Part shown: positions 1 through 8,740 of the stretch, one piece after another
How the letters are laid out: every line of letters starts with the position of its first letter
How positions within the stretch are numbered: the first letter of the stretch is position 1
Assembly (NCBI GenBank): GCA_903939665.1
Contig: CAJAHZ010000042.1
Span: 1-18,277 of the forward strand
Direction of reading: 5' to 3'
Source of the DNA: an uncultured Pseudomonadota bacterium
GTDB taxonomy: Bacteria > Pseudomonadota > Gammaproteobacteria > Burkholderiales > Rhodocyclaceae
Length of the DNA: 18,277 nucleotides
Made by a program: the position numbers and the translations under genes
Notes under the pieces: model-generated
Database searches by the model: none
Told to the model about the DNA's origin: nothing
Seen by the model: only the letters and a program-made list of their open reading frames with translations

Positions 1-1
1 G

Positions 2-691
2 CGCGAGGTGCCGCGCCTCGGCGACAAGACCTTCGAACAAGCCGCCGGCTTCCTGCGCATCAATGGCAGCGACAACCCGCTCGATGCGTCATCCGTCCAC
101 CCGGAAGCCTACCCGCTGGTCGAACGCATCCTGGCCGACATCAAGAAGGGCATCCGCGACGTGATCGGCGATTCGCGTCTGGTCAAGGCGCTGACACCGA
201 CCAAATACACCGACGAGAAATTCGGCCTGCCGACCGTGCAGGACGTGCTGAAGGAACTCGAAAAACCGGGCCGCGACCCGCGCCCGGAATTCAAGGCGGC
301 GGTTTTCAAGGACGGCATTGAAGACGTCAAGGATCTGCAACCGGGGATGCTGCTTGAAGGCGTCGTCACCAATGTGGCCAACTTCGGCGCCTTCGTCGAC
401 ATCGGCGTGCATCAGGACGGCCTGGTGCACATCTCGATGCTTTCCAACAAATTCGTCAAAGACCCGCGTGAAGTGGTGAAGGCCGGCGACGTGGTCAAGG
501 TCAAGGTGCTCGAAGTCGACTTGCCGCGCAAACGGATTGCGCTCACCATGCGTCTTGCCGACGAAATTCCGGCGACACCGAGAACGGGCGGCGCCCCTTC
601 CCCGCTATCGGCCAAGGCCAGACAGCGCGAAGAACGCCAGCCCGAGCCGGCTGGCGCAATGGCCAGCGCATTCGCCAATCTCAGGCGCTGA
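2..691 (+). CDS. tex: Tex-family RNA-binding transcription accessory protein, C-terminal part (5' end outside window)
   Basis: The frame is open from the left window edge, so this is the C-terminal ~229 residues of a protein that is usually about 770-780 residues long. The visible N-terminal part ([18 protein letters not shown]) matches the helix-hairpin-helix region of Tex. It is followed by an S1 RNA-binding domain at nucleotides about 340-570, running from [20 protein letters not shown] through [10 protein letters not shown] to [10 protein letters not shown]. The last ~40 residues are a Pro/Ala/Arg-rich tail of low complexity. Family knowledge: Tex is a cytoplasmic nucleic-acid-binding protein that affects transcription and RNA turnover. 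The GTG at position 8 is an internal valine codon, not the start. The next gene begins 38 bases downstream on the same strand, and no terminator is visible between them. Confidence 0.93.
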   Translation, partial: REVPRLGDKTFEQAAGFLRINGSDNPLDASSVHPEAYPLVERILADIKKGIRDVIGDSRLVKALTPTKYTDEKFGLPTVQDVLKELEKPGRDPRPEFKAAVFKDGIEDVKDLQPGMLLEGVVTNVANFGAFVDIGVHQDGLVHISMLSNKFVKDPREVVKAGDVVKVKVLEVDLPRKRIALTMRLADEIPATPRTGGAPSPLSAKARQREERQPEPAGAMASAFANLRR

Positions 692-729
692 GCGTATCCT
701 TCAGCACGGCACAATTTGCAGGAGAGACC

Positions 730-1530
730 ATGCGTGTTCTGATCGTTGATGACAATGCGTCGATGCGCGCACTACTCTCGTCGCTTCTGGCCAGCAGGGG
801 CTACGAGGTGGTCGCGGCCCTCGAAGACGGCGACCGGATCATGGAAACCATACGGCAGAAGTCGCCGGATATCATTTGCCTTGATTATCAGCTCCCCGGA
901 CGTGACGGTCTGGACATACTCCGCGAAATCAACGACACCAACCCGCAGATCGACGTACTGTTCATGACCGCATCGGGAGACACCACGGTCGAACAGAAAG
1001 CAGCCGATGCAGGTGCCGCCGGTTTCATCCGCAAGCCTTTCGGACAAGCGCAGATCCTCAAGGAGGTTCAACTGGTCTGGGATATGCGGCAGCAGGCGAC
1101 TGCGGCGAACGAGCAGACCGGTCAGGCGCAAGAAGAACAGGCGCTGCAGCCCGCTGACCTTCCTTTCAACCCACGTAGCGTGGTAATCGCCGACGATAAC
1201 GGTTCGATCCGCTTTCTGCTCAAAGGTCTGCTCACCGAGCTTGGGTTCAAGGTCATACAATCGGTCGGCAATGGCGAAGAAGCCATCAAGGCCGCAAAAA
1301 CGCATCGACCGGGCGTACTCTGCCTCGACGTCGAGATGCCGGTCTTGTCCGGCCTCGATGCACTCCCCATGATCCGGGAGGCCAGTCCGCAAACGGCGGT
1401 CGTCATGATCACCGGCAGCGCCACACGCGAACTCGTCGAGAAGGCCACCGCCCATGGCGCCAGAGGCTACATCGTCAAGCCGATCCGCCCCGCCTACCTT
1501 GAGGCGTTCATGAAAAAACTGGTCAAATAA
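730..1530 (+). CDS. Tandem double-receiver response regulator (REC-REC, no output domain)
   Basis: The protein has 266 residues and two complete CheY-like receiver domains. REC1 (about 1-120) has the acidic pair D7/D8, the phospho-acceptor D52 in CLDYQLPG, T80 and K102 (RKPF). REC2 (about 149-266) has D155/D156, D200 in CLDVEMPV, T228 and K250 (VKPI). A Gln/Ala/Glu-rich linker of ~28 residues joins them. No DNA-binding, GGDEF, HD or other output domain follows, and the protein ends about 15 residues after the REC2 lysine motif. It therefore probably acts by protein-protein interaction or as a phosphate relay or sink; this is inference. The ATG has a strong ribosome binding site, GGAGAG at 721-726. 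No histidine kinase gene is adjacent. The partner kinase cannot be named from this window. Confidence 0.9.
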   Translation: MRVLIVDDNASMRALLSSLLASRGYEVVAALEDGDRIMETIRQKSPDIICLDYQLPGRDGLDILREINDTNPQIDVLFMTASGDTTVEQKAADAGAAGFIRKPFGQAQILKEVQLVWDMRQQATAANEQTGQAQEEQALQPADLPFNPRSVVIADDNGSIRFLLKGLLTELGFKVIQSVGNGEEAIKAAKTHRPGVLCLDVEMPVLSGLDALPMIREASPQTAVVMITGSATRELVEKATAHGARGYIVKPIRPAYLEAFMKKLVK

Positions 1531-1570
1531 CGCGCCTCAGCGCTATCCCGCCCCCCTTCGAAACCATACC

Positions 1571-1921
1571 ATGCTCAAGATTTACGGCATCAAGAACTGT
1601 GACACGATGAAAAAAGCCTTCAACTGGCTGGACACGCACTGCGTGGCCTACGAATTCGTCGATTACAAGAAAGCAGGCGTTGCGGCCACTCACCTGCCCG
1701 ACTGGAACCGCCGTGCCGGCTGGAAAACGCTGCTCAATACGCGGGGTTTGATGTGGAAGAAACTCAGCGAAGAACAACGCGCCGACATGGACGAAACGAA
1801 GGCGCTGGCGCTAATGACCGAGTACCCAAGCCTGATCAAGCGACCGGTTGCTGACAGCGGGCAATGTCTGCTGGTCGGTTTCGAGGCGGAACGCTACAGC
1901 GCTGAATTTGAAAAGATATGA
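1571..1921 (+). CDS. ArsC/Spx-fold reductase-like protein (YffB type)
   Basis: The 116-residue protein has the thioredoxin-like ArsC fold. It opens with MLKIYGIKNCDTMKKAF, the family N-terminus with one nucleophile-type cysteine (C10) and no second cysteine in a CxxC. Near the C-terminus SLIKRPV carries the conserved Arg-Pro. Length and motifs fit the YffB branch of the arsenate-reductase-like family (Spx/MgsR relatives) rather than a true arsenate reductase, and no other ars gene is nearby. The exact substrate is unknown; a thiol- or glutathione-linked role is family inference. The stop codon overlaps the hslO start in an ATGATGA overlap (1918-1924), so the two are very probably translationally coupled. 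The start lacks an obvious Shine-Dalgarno sequence, but the N-terminus matches the family exactly. Confidence 0.85.
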   Translation: MLKIYGIKNCDTMKKAFNWLDTHCVAYEFVDYKKAGVAATHLPDWNRRAGWKTLLNTRGLMWKKLSEEQRADMDETKALALMTEYPSLIKRPVADSGQCLLVGFEAERYSAEFEKI

Positions 1922-2787
1922 TGAACGATTACGTACAGCCTTTCCTGTTCGACGAGCTCGATATCCGTGGTGCGCTCGTTCGCATCGGCCCGGTCTGGCA
2001 GCAGTTGCTGGCCGGACGCGGCTATCCTGCGCCGGTTGCCGAGTTACTCGGTGAAATGAGCGCCACCACCCTGCTCCTTGGCAGCAAGCTTAAACAAGCC
2101 GGTCGCCTGACCGTTCAGTTGCGCGGCAACGGCCCGGTTTCGCTGCTCGTGATCGACTGCAACGAGCGCCTGCATATTCGCGGCATGGCGCATTGCGCGG
2201 AACAGGTCGAAGCGGGATCGGCCCCCGATTTGCTCGGCCACGGCCAATTGCTGCTCTCCCTCGATCTACCATCGATGCGCGAGCCCTATCAAAGCATTGT
2301 TCCACTTGACGGCAACAGCATCGCCGAAATCTTCGAGCACTACCTCAAGCAATCCGAGCAACTGCCTTCGCGCTTTTTTCTCGCTTCTTCGCCGGATGGC
2401 GCCGCGGGCCTTTTCCTGCAGAAACTGCCGGGTGCTGACCAGCGCGACCTCGATGGCTGGCCGCGCATTGAGGCGCTCGCCTCGACCGCCAAGGCCGACG
2501 AGTTGATTGGCCTGCCGGCTGAAGCACTACTGACGCGCCTGTTCAGCGAGGAAACGGTGCGCGTTTTCGATGCGCAGGCAGTCATTCACGACTGCCCGGA
2601 AGACTGGGACAAGGTGCGTTCAATGCTCCTGTCGCTAGGACGCGACGAGGTCGAATCCGTACTCCGCGAGCACGGCGAGGTGGTCATCAAGGACGACCTT
2701 TGCAACCGCGAATACCGCTTCGATGCACAAGCGATTGGCGCGCTTTTTCATGACACCCCGGACGGCACGCCACCGACCCTTCACTAG
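1918..2787 (+). CDS. hslO: Hsp33-family chaperonin with altered zinc/redox site
   Basis: The 289-residue protein matches Hsp33 over its length: an N-terminal chaperone domain with [32 protein letters not shown] and PYQSIVPL, then the linker, then a C-terminal domain with [18 protein letters not shown] and YRFDAQAI. Hsp33 is a cytoplasmic holdase that canonically is switched on by oxidation of four zinc-binding cysteines (CxC and CxxC; C232, C234, C265 and C268 in E. coli). Here the corresponding positions are C226, E228, D259 and C262. Spacings of 33 and 34 are exactly those of the E. coli protein, so only two cysteines remain and two are acidic. The frame is intact, so this is substitution rather than a frameshift. 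The start is the first ATG of ATGATGA, overlapping the upstream gene; the ATG three bases later is equally possible. Confidence 0.93.
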   Translation: MMNDYVQPFLFDELDIRGALVRIGPVWQQLLAGRGYPAPVAELLGEMSATTLLLGSKLKQAGRLTVQLRGNGPVSLLVIDCNERLHIRGMAHCAEQVEAGSAPDLLGHGQLLLSLDLPSMREPYQSIVPLDGNSIAEIFEHYLKQSEQLPSRFFLASSPDGAAGLFLQKLPGADQRDLDGWPRIEALASTAKADELIGLPAEALLTRLFSEETVRVFDAQAVIHDCPEDWDKVRSMLLSLGRDEVESVLREHGEVVIKDDLCNREYRFDAQAIGALFHDTPDGTPPTLH

Positions 2788-2788
2788 C

Positions 2789-2803
2789 GCTTGCCAAGCA
2801 AGC
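2789..2803 (+). other. Small stem-loop just after hslO
   Basis: GCTTGC, CAA, GCAAGC forms a perfect 6-bp stem with a 3-base loop starting two bases after the hslO stop. It is not followed by a T-run, so it is a poor intrinsic terminator. It could be a weak transcript-end or stability element. Confidence 0.3.
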
Positions 2804-2834
2804 ATTGTGTAACCAATGCGCTGTCCTCGAAAAT

Positions 2835-2858
2835 CCCTTTTCCGGATATCGGAAAGGG
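2835..2858. repeat. Inverted repeat upstream of the PAS-GGDEF-EAL gene
   Basis: The core TTTCCG GATAT CGGAAA (2839-2855) is a perfect 6-bp inverted repeat around a GATAT centre. It extends to CCC and GGG on the outside if one T is bulged. It sits about 40 bases before the GTG start at 2898 and has no T-run. It may be an operator or an RNA hairpin in the leader. A possible -10-like TAAGAT at 2860-2865 lies directly after it, without a recognisable -35. Confidence 0.35.
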
Positions 2859-2897
2859 CTAAGATATCGACTTGCAGCAATCAGGCAGAGACCACGC

Positions 2898-5800
2898 GTG
2901 ACCTCTATTTCGCGAATGACGAATGGCTTGGACTGGGTCGACCTTCCCCTGATCGTCGTAGGGCCTGACAGACTCGTCAGTTACGCTAATCCCGCCTGCC
3001 TCGGAATCCTCGAGATCCCCTTGCAGGAAATCATCGGAACACTTTTTTCCGACTGCCTGAATAATCACGACGCGGCGGACTGGGTGGGCCGCGCACTGAT
3101 TGAAAAGCATCAGGCCAGCCTGCTGATCAGCGCGCTCAAAAACGCAGGTGGCTGCAAGCCCACCGTGATGCTCCAAGTGGTTCCAACCGACGCTTCGACG
3201 CCGGAGATTCTTCTTTCACTCTCCCCCAGCGATAACATGGGCAACAATCCGCTGACCGGGAGCTGGCGCACCTTGCTGGAATTCCAGGCAATCATGGCCA
3301 ACGCTCCGGTCGCCATCGGCTTCTCGCAAAACCGCAAAATCACCCGCTACAACAGCAAATTTTCAGAGGTTTTTGGTTTCAATGGTGACGAGGGCGTCGG
3401 TCAGCCAACGCTGACTCTCTACCCCTCGCTGGAGGCAATGGAGGAAGTCAGCCGTCAAGCCTTCCCCCTGCTCTCGAGCGGCGTTCCTTATGTTGCCGAG
3501 TTACGCTTTCGTCGCCAGGACAACACGCTGTTCTGGGGCGATGCAATTGCCTACCTGATCGATCCGCAAAACCCGCCCGAAGGCACCATCTGGATCATCA
3601 GCGATATCAGCGCAAGAAAAGCTGCCGAGGCAGAGACCCGTCAGATGCTCCTCGAACTGGAAGCGATTTTTGCCAATGCCTCAGTGGGCATCATGTACAC
3701 CCGTGATCGCATTTTCCAGCGCTGCAATGTCCGCTGCGCCGAGATTCTCGGTTACACCCCGGAAGCGCTGGTCGGCCAACCCGGCATCATCATTTATCCG
3801 ACTCAGGCCGACTACGACGCGTTGGGCGCTGCAGCCGGCCCACGCTTGAGCAGCGGGCAATCATTCGAGACCGATGCACAATACAGGCGCAAGGATGGAA
3901 GCCTGATCTGGTGCCACATCTACGCCAAGGCGCTCGATCCTCAAAACACCGACCGGGGAACCATCTGGATCGTTGCGGATATCGAGGAAGCCAGACAGGC
4001 ACGCGAACATCTGGCAGATACGGTGCGCGAACTCGAAGCCTTCATGAGCAACGCTTCGGTTGCCATCCTGTTCACCCGGGATCGACAGATCACCCGTTAC
4101 AACCCGCGTTTCAGCCAAATGTTCGGTTACCCGGGAACCGACGCTATCGGCTTGCCGGCGAGCGTCCTCTACCGCTCACCGGAAGAATACGAAGCACTGG
4201 GAAAGCAGGCATCCCCGCTGCTTTCTTGCGGCCATCCTTTCCAGGCCGATCTCTACATGCAGCGCCATGACGGAATGGCCCTGTGGGTGAACCTGATCGG
4301 CTACCTCGCCAACCCGGAGCAACCGACCCACGGCACCATCTGGATTCTTGAAGACCGAACGGTTTACAAAGAGGCTGAAGAGGCACTGCGCGCCGCATCG
4401 ACCGAACAGCAGCTGATTCTTGACCACAGTACGGTCGGCATCGTCTTCGTCAAGAACCGCATCGTCCAGCGCTGCAACCGGCGCATGGCTGAAATTTACG
4501 GCTGCGCGACTGACGATTTGCTCGGCCAGTCGATGCGCTTTGCCTTTGCTTCAGACGCAGCGTGGCAGATTGCCGGCAACGATGCCTATGCCGAAATGGC
4601 AAGCGGCAGCACATTCTCGGCGGAGATGCTGCATCTGCGCAAAAACGGCGAACCCTTCTGGTCGCGCATGACGGGCAAGGCCATCGACCCGAACCAGCCG
4701 CAAGCCGGATCGATCTGGAACTATGAAGACGTCACCGAACGCAGACGGGCTGAAGAAGCGCTACGCGAAAGCGAAATGCTGCAACGGGCCATTCTGGATA
4801 GCGCCAACTACCTGATTATTTCGGTCGATCAATCAGGAAATATCCAGACCTGCAACCCGGCGGCCAACTCGATGCTGGGCATCACGCCGGAAGCGCTGAT
4901 CAAGACCGGCACATTGGCTCAGATTCTAGTCCCGGAAGAGCGGACAGCGCAAAACGACGACGCGGGAGGCAGCCAGGACGATCTTCCCTTGTTCGCCAAA
5001 GCCAGGGCCGGAGACATCATCGAAGGCGAGTGGATACTGCAACGCCAGGACGGCTCCCGTTTCCCGGCGCAAATGTCGATCTCCGCACTGCGCCGGGGCA
5101 GCAGCGAAATCGACGGTTTTCTGGTTATCGCCGCCGACATCACGCAGCGCAAGCACGCCGAGGAGCAATTGCTGCGCTCGCGGGATGAACTGGAAAACCG
5201 GGTCGAGGCGCGTACTGCAGAACTGCAGGCCGAGGTCGTAGAGCGGCGTCGTGCAGAGCGCCGCTTACGCTATCTGGCACTGCACGACTCGCTGACCGGC
5301 CTGCCCAATCGCAATCTCCTGCAGACCCGAATCGAGGAAGCGATCAACGCCACACAATCGAGCGGCAAGCCGACGGCCGTCATGTTCATCGACCTCGACC
5401 GCTTCAAGACGATCAACGACTCACTGGGTCACCACATCGGCGACCAGTTGCTGCGCAAGGTCGCCAGCAAACTGCGAGGCGTACTGCGTGCCGGAGACAC
5501 CGTAGCCCGCATCGGCGGCGACGAATTCGTGGTGGTGGCGACGGCGCTCGAAGATGCCGAAGAATCAAGCCTCGTCGCGCAAAAGATATTTCAGCAGTTC
5601 ACGGGAGCGCTGTCGGTTGACTCGCACCAGCTCTACATCACGCCGTCGATTGGCATTGCCCTTTACCCGCGCGATGGGAACAGCGTCGACACGCTGATGC
5701 GTAATGCCGATACGGCGATGTATCGCGCCAAGGCCGAGGGTCGCAATGCAATCCGCAGTTACAGCGCGGAAATGAATGCCGACGCCGAACAGTATTTCCA

Positions 5801-6578
5801 GATCGAAAACAGCCTGCGAAAAGCCATCGACCGCAAGGAGTTCGTACTTTATTACCAGCCGATTGTCGATTGTGCCACCAGCGCGCTGCGTAGCATGGAA
5901 GCCCTGATCCGCTGGCAGCACCCCAAATTGGGATTGATGGCACCCGATCGCTTCATTCCGATTGCTGAAGAAAGCGGCCTGATCGTGCCGATCGGCGGAT
6001 GGGTAATCGCCGAAACCTGCCGTCAGATCCGCCAGTGGCGAAACAACGGAATCATTACCGTACCCGTGGCAATCAATCTCTCCGCCTACCAATTCCGCGA
6101 TAGCGAGTTAGCCGGGAGCATCAAGGCGCAACTCGACGAATATGAACTCTCGCCAGCCGATATCGAACTCGAAATTACCGAGACCGTGCTGATGTCGGAC
6201 GTCGAGCAAACACTGCAGATCCTGCAGGAATTGCATGCCCTCGGAATCAGCCTTTCAATTGATGACTTTGGCACCGGCTACTCTAGCCTCGCCTACCTGA
6301 AACGTTTCCCGGTCAGCAAACTGAAGATCGACCGGGCTTTCGTCAAGGACGCTCCCGATACGGCGAACGACCGCGCCATCGTCGAAGCCATTCTCTCTCT
6401 GGCGCGCAGCATGGGCTTGTCGGTCGTTGCCGAGGGCGTTGAGACGGCCATCCACCACCAGCTGCTGATGAATTTCGCCTGCCCGCTCGCGCAGGGCTAT
6501 CTGTTTGCTCGCCCATTACCGGCAAGCGAGATTCTCAGGTTGTGGCTGTCTGACGATAAAGCCGCAAAAACGGCATGA
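2898..6578 (+). CDS. Multi-PAS GGDEF-EAL protein (diguanylate cyclase / c-di-GMP phosphodiesterase)
   Basis: The protein has about 1226 residues, no signal peptide and no membrane segment, so it is probably cytoplasmic. Domain order: a divergent N-terminal PAS (about 12-125), four contiguous PAS repeats of exactly 125 residues (126-625), another PAS (about 626-765), and a charged coiled-coil (about 765-800). The GGDEF domain follows, with intact GGDEF at 873-877 and an inhibitory-site motif RAGD at 864-867. The EAL domain comes last, with EAL at 1001-1003, [10 protein letters not shown] from 1122 and AEGVE at 1178. The key motifs of both catalytic domains are present, so either c-di-GMP synthesis, breakdown or both are possible. 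The start chosen is GTG 2898, with an AGGCAGAG-like site just upstream. An in-frame TTG at 2805 has no such site, and ATG 2916 is the other alternative. The gene stands alone, 27 bases from the convergent gene downstream. Confidence 0.92.
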   Translation: MTSISRMTNGLDWVDLPLIVVGPDRLVSYANPACLGILEIPLQEIIGTLFSDCLNNHDAADWVGRALIEKHQASLLISALKNAGGCKPTVMLQVVPTDASTPEILLSLSPSDNMGNNPLTGSWRTLLEFQAIMANAPVAIGFSQNRKITRYNSKFSEVFGFNGDEGVGQPTLTLYPSLEAMEEVSRQAFPLLSSGVPYVAELRFRRQDNTLFWGDAIAYLIDPQNPPEGTIWIISDISARKAAEAETRQMLLELEAIFANASVGIMYTRDRIFQRCNVRCAEILGYTPEALVGQPGIIIYPTQADYDALGAAAGPRLSSGQSFETDAQYRRKDGSLIWCHIYAKALDPQNTDRGTIWIVADIEEARQAREHLADTVRELEAFMSNASVAILFTRDRQITRYNPRFSQMFGYPGTDAIGLPASVLYRSPEEYEALGKQASPLLSCGHPFQADLYMQRHDGMALWVNLIGYLANPEQPTHGTIWILEDRTVYKEAEEALRAASTEQQLILDHSTVGIVFVKNRIVQRCNRRMAEIYGCATDDLLGQSMRFAFASDAAWQIAGNDAYAEMASGSTFSAEMLHLRKNGEPFWSRMTGKAIDPNQPQAGSIWNYEDVTERRRAEEALRESEMLQRAILDSANYLIISVDQSGNIQTCNPAANSMLGITPEALIKTGTLAQILVPEERTAQNDDAGGSQDDLPLFAKARAGDIIEGEWILQRQDGSRFPAQMSISALRRGSSEIDGFLVIAADITQRKHAEEQLLRSRDELENRVEARTAELQAEVVERRRAERRLRYLALHDSLTGLPNRNLLQTRIEEAINATQSSGKPTAVMFIDLDRFKTINDSLGHHIGDQLLRKVASKLRGVLRAGDTVARIGGDEFVVVATALEDAEESSLVAQKIFQQFTGALSVDSHQLYITPSIGIALYPRDGNSVDTLMRNADTAMYRAKAEGRNAIRSYSAEMNADAEQYFQIENSLRKAIDRKEFVLYYQPIVDCATSALRSMEALIRWQHPKLGLMAPDRFIPIAEESGLIVPIGGWVIAETCRQIRQWRNNGIITVPVAINLSAYQFRDSELAGSIKAQLDEYELSPADIELEITETVLMSDVEQTLQILQELHALGISLSIDDFGTGYSSLAYLKRFPVSKLKIDRAFVKDAPDTANDRAIVEAILSLARSMGLSVVAEGVETAIHHQLLMNFACPLAQGYLFARPLPASEILRLWLSDDKAAKTA
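3273..4772 (+). repeat. Four in-frame 375-bp PAS-coding repeats
   Basis: Units are 3273-3647, 3648-4022, 4023-4397 and 4398-4772, each coding for 125 residues that align without a gap. Each carries a G(T/S)IW landmark at unit position 104 (protein residues 229, 354, 479 and 604). My hand counts of identical residues are: unit 1 vs 3, 55/125; 2 vs 3, 46; 1 vs 2, 45; 2 vs 4, 42; 1 vs 4, 37; 3 vs 4, 36. Units 1 and 3 share an ITRYN...FS..FG signature. Units 2 and 4 share a QRCN.R.AEI.G signature. Confidence 0.9.
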
Positions 6579-6605
6579 TCGGCAAGACAAAACGACTACA
6601 CCCGC

Positions 6606-8015
6606 CTACAACAGCTTCCCCGGATTCATCAGCCCCTGTGGATCAAGTGCTCGCTTTACCGCGCGCATCATCTCGATTTCAACCGGGCTCTTGTAATGCA
6701 AAAGGGTCTCGCGCTTGAGTTGACCGATGCCGTGCTCGGCACTGATGCTGCCGCCGAGCTCATGAACCAACTCATGGACGATGTGATTTACGTCCGCTTC
6801 GGCGGCGATGAACCTTGCATTATCGCCCGCCCCGGACTTCGACTGGTTGTAGTGCAGGTTGCCATCGCCAAGGTGTCCGAAGGCAACGATGCGAATTTCC
6901 GGAAACGCTTGCTGCAATGCCTTGTCGGCGCGCTCGATAAACTCCGGGATCCGTGAAATCGGCACCGAGATATCGTGCTTGATGCTCAAGCCCTCGATTT
7001 TCTGCGCCTCGCCGATATTCTCGCGCAAACCCCACAGGCGCTTCGCCTGCTCACCGCTGTGGGCGAGCGCCGCGTCACCAATCGCACCCTGAACCAGCGC
7101 ATTGCCCAAGAAAACCTCCAGCGTCTCGCGCAGGACGCTCTCCTCACCACCGCCCGACAACTCGATCAGCAGATACCACGGGCTGGACGACAGGGGCGGC
7201 AGGGCGCCCGGGATATGCTTGAGCACAAGCGCCAGCGAAATGTCGGAGACCAGTTCGCAGGCCGTCAGCGAAGGGCCGAAAGCCGCCTGCAGACCCGCCA
7301 GCAAATTGACGGCCGACCTTGGCGAATCAATCGCCACCCAGGCCGTAGCCCTCGCCTGCGGCAACGGAAAAAGCCTCATTACGGCAGCAGTAATGATGCC
7401 AAGCGTGCCTTCAGCACCGATAAAGAGGTGTTTCAGGTCGTAGCCGGTATTGTCTTTGCGCAGCCCCCGCAAACCGTTCCATATTTCGCCGTTCGGCAAC
7501 ACCACTTCGAGACCGAGCGTCAGTTCCCGCGTATTGCCATAGCGCAGCACCTGCACGCCGCCGGCATTGGTCGACAGGTTGCCGCCAATCTGGCAACTCC
7601 CTTCGGAGGCAAGCGACAGGGGGAAAAGACGCCCCACTGCAACCGCCGCTTCCTGCAAGGAGGACAAAACGCAGCCCGCTTCAACGGTTATTGTGTTGTT
7701 GGCCGGATCGATGGCGCGAACACGTTTCATGCGCGACAGATTGACCAGGACGGCTGTGCCGCTGGTATCGGGGGTTGCCGCACCACACAGGCTGGTGTTG
7801 CCGCCCTGCGGCACGATCGGCACGCCGCCGCGCGCGCATGCCGCCACCACCGCCGAAACCTCGGCGCTTGTTTCCGGACGAACAACGCAGATCGCGCCAC
7901 CCCGGTAACGTCCGCGCCAGTCCTCAAGGTAAGGAACCATTGCCGCAGCTGAAACCAGCACGTTGTCGCGGCCAACCAGCCCGGACAGTTGTTCAATAAG
8001 TTTTTCGGATTGCAC
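6606..8015 (-). CDS. FAD-linked D-2-hydroxyacid dehydrogenase (GlcD / D-lactate / D-2-hydroxyglutarate dehydrogenase family)
   Basis: The 469-residue flavoenzyme has an N-terminal FAD_binding_4 domain: the pyrophosphate-binding PQGGNTSLCGA at about 69-79, SEGSCQIGGNLSTNAGG at 137-153, and GAEGTLGIITA at 200-210. The C-terminal FAD-oxidase domain carries the metal/substrate site HLGDGNLH (381-388) and SAEHGIG (425-431), ending in the family signature DPQGLMNPGKLL. Family reaction: oxidation of a D-2-hydroxyacid to a 2-ketoacid, with electrons passed from FAD to an acceptor. The substrate (lactate, glycolate or 2-hydroxyglutarate) cannot be decided by motifs alone. No glcE/glcF or lactate permease genes adjoin, which argues against a glycolate oxidase complex. 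The start is GTG, preceded by GAAGAGG (8019-8025 region); the ATG a little upstream is in another frame. Confidence 0.88.
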   Translation of the reverse strand: MQSEKLIEQLSGLVGRDNVLVSAAAMVPYLEDWRGRYRGGAICVVRPETSAEVSAVVAACARGGVPIVPQGGNTSLCGAATPDTSGTAVLVNLSRMKRVRAIDPANNTITVEAGCVLSSLQEAAVAVGRLFPLSLASEGSCQIGGNLSTNAGGVQVLRYGNTRELTLGLEVVLPNGEIWNGLRGLRKDNTGYDLKHLFIGAEGTLGIITAAVMRLFPLPQARATAWVAIDSPRSAVNLLAGLQAAFGPSLTACELVSDISLALVLKHIPGALPPLSSSPWYLLIELSGGGEESVLRETLEVFLGNALVQGAIGDAALAHSGEQAKRLWGLRENIGEAQKIEGLSIKHDISVPISRIPEFIERADKALQQAFPEIRIVAFGHLGDGNLHYNQSKSGAGDNARFIAAEADVNHIVHELVHELGGSISAEHGIGQLKRETLLHYKSPVEIEMMRAVKRALDPQGLMNPGKLL

Positions 8016-8213
8016 AGCGCCTCTTCAGACATCAAACGAAATGATCAGAGCGAAGATTACCAGTGCCACAAAAAATGCGGGGCCAGAGGTAGCAAATTTC
8101 ATTTATATTGCTGACAATGGATGTGGGTAGCGCCAGCAGGTAAACAAACCGGCCCCGCGCTTGCGACCAGTGTTTGCGACGTGCCATCAAAAATCAACGA
8201 AGGAGACAGAAAA

Positions 8214-8648
8214 ATGCCTAGCCGGAAAATCAGCGACGTAATCCGTCACCAGAAAATTCACTCTGCCGAAGCGGGGACTACCGTACGCGATGCGGCGTGC
8301 CGCATGGCTCAGGAAAAAATTGGCGCAATGCTGATCGTTGAGAACGGTCTGCTGATCGGCATTTTCACCGAACGCGATGTACTCAACCGTGTCGTTGCCG
8401 CGCGTCTTGACCCGGACACCACCACACTGGCCAGCGTGATGACGAGAAATCCGCAATCAGTCAAACCGGACCGCCCTTTCAGCCACGCCATGCACATGAT
8501 GTACGAAGGCTGTTTCCGCCACATGCCGGTGGTCGAAGATGGCAAGCCGCTGGGCATGATCTCGATTCGCGATGCTATCGGTCCTGAACTGACCGAGTTT
8601 GAATCCGAACTTGAACGGCGCGACAACCTCACCGAAATCATGATGTAA
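8214..8648 (+). CDS. CBS-domain-pair protein
   Basis: The 144-residue protein consists of essentially one CBS pair. CBS1 (about 9-62) contains TVRDAACRMAQEKIGAMLIV and GIFTERDVLNRVV. CBS2 (about 75-122) contains SVMTRNP, HAMHMMYEGCFRHMPVVEDG and GMISIRDAI. Both domains show the (T/S)xRD motif that in this family contacts the ribose-phosphate of adenosine nucleotides, so adenine-nucleotide or SAM sensing is plausible but unproven. There is no catalytic or DNA-binding domain. The start at ATG 8214 has a clear AAGGAG site at 8200-8205. The same frame is open further upstream to 8121, but that stretch has no ribosome binding site and no family similarity. The gene is monocistronic, closed by the terminator at 8674-8709. 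Confidence 0.88.
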   Translation: MPSRKISDVIRHQKIHSAEAGTTVRDAACRMAQEKIGAMLIVENGLLIGIFTERDVLNRVVAARLDPDTTTLASVMTRNPQSVKPDRPFSHAMHMMYEGCFRHMPVVEDGKPLGMISIRDAIGPELTEFESELERRDNLTEIMM

Positions 8649-8673
8649 GCTGTAAAAGTTGCACGCAGCGGTT

Positions 8674-8709
8674 CAAACAAAAAGGCGTCCAGTGACGCCT
8701 TTTTGTTTG
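8674..8709. terminator. Bidirectional intrinsic terminator between the CBS gene and rimO
   Basis: CAAACAAAAAGGCGTC (8674-8689) and GACGCCTTTTTGTTTG (8694-8709) are perfect reverse complements, giving a 16-bp stem with a CAGT loop. A T-rich tract follows the GC core on either strand. It therefore can end transcription of both the CBS gene (+) and rimO (-). Confidence 0.93.
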
Positions 8710-8740
8710 GGAATCTCTTGCGCGATGCACGCTGAACCGC

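Noticed and set aside
2805..2897. TTG start at 2805 giving a longer PAS-GGDEF-EAL protein
   Set aside because: No ribosome binding site, the added residues resemble no domain, and the stretch contains the palindrome and probable leader; GTG 2898 fits better.
6975..7952. Long + strand open frame (325 codons) opposite the flavin dehydrogenase
   Set aside because: It is the antisense of a gene with clear FAD and metal motifs; its translation is Arg/Gln/His-rich with no family resemblance, as expected of a shadow in GC-rich DNA.
8016..8213. Promoters in the divergent gap between the flavin dehydrogenase and the CBS gene
   Set aside because: Several AT-rich hexamers exist (TATATT at 8104 on +, TTGTCA on -), but no properly spaced -35/-10 pair could be supported.
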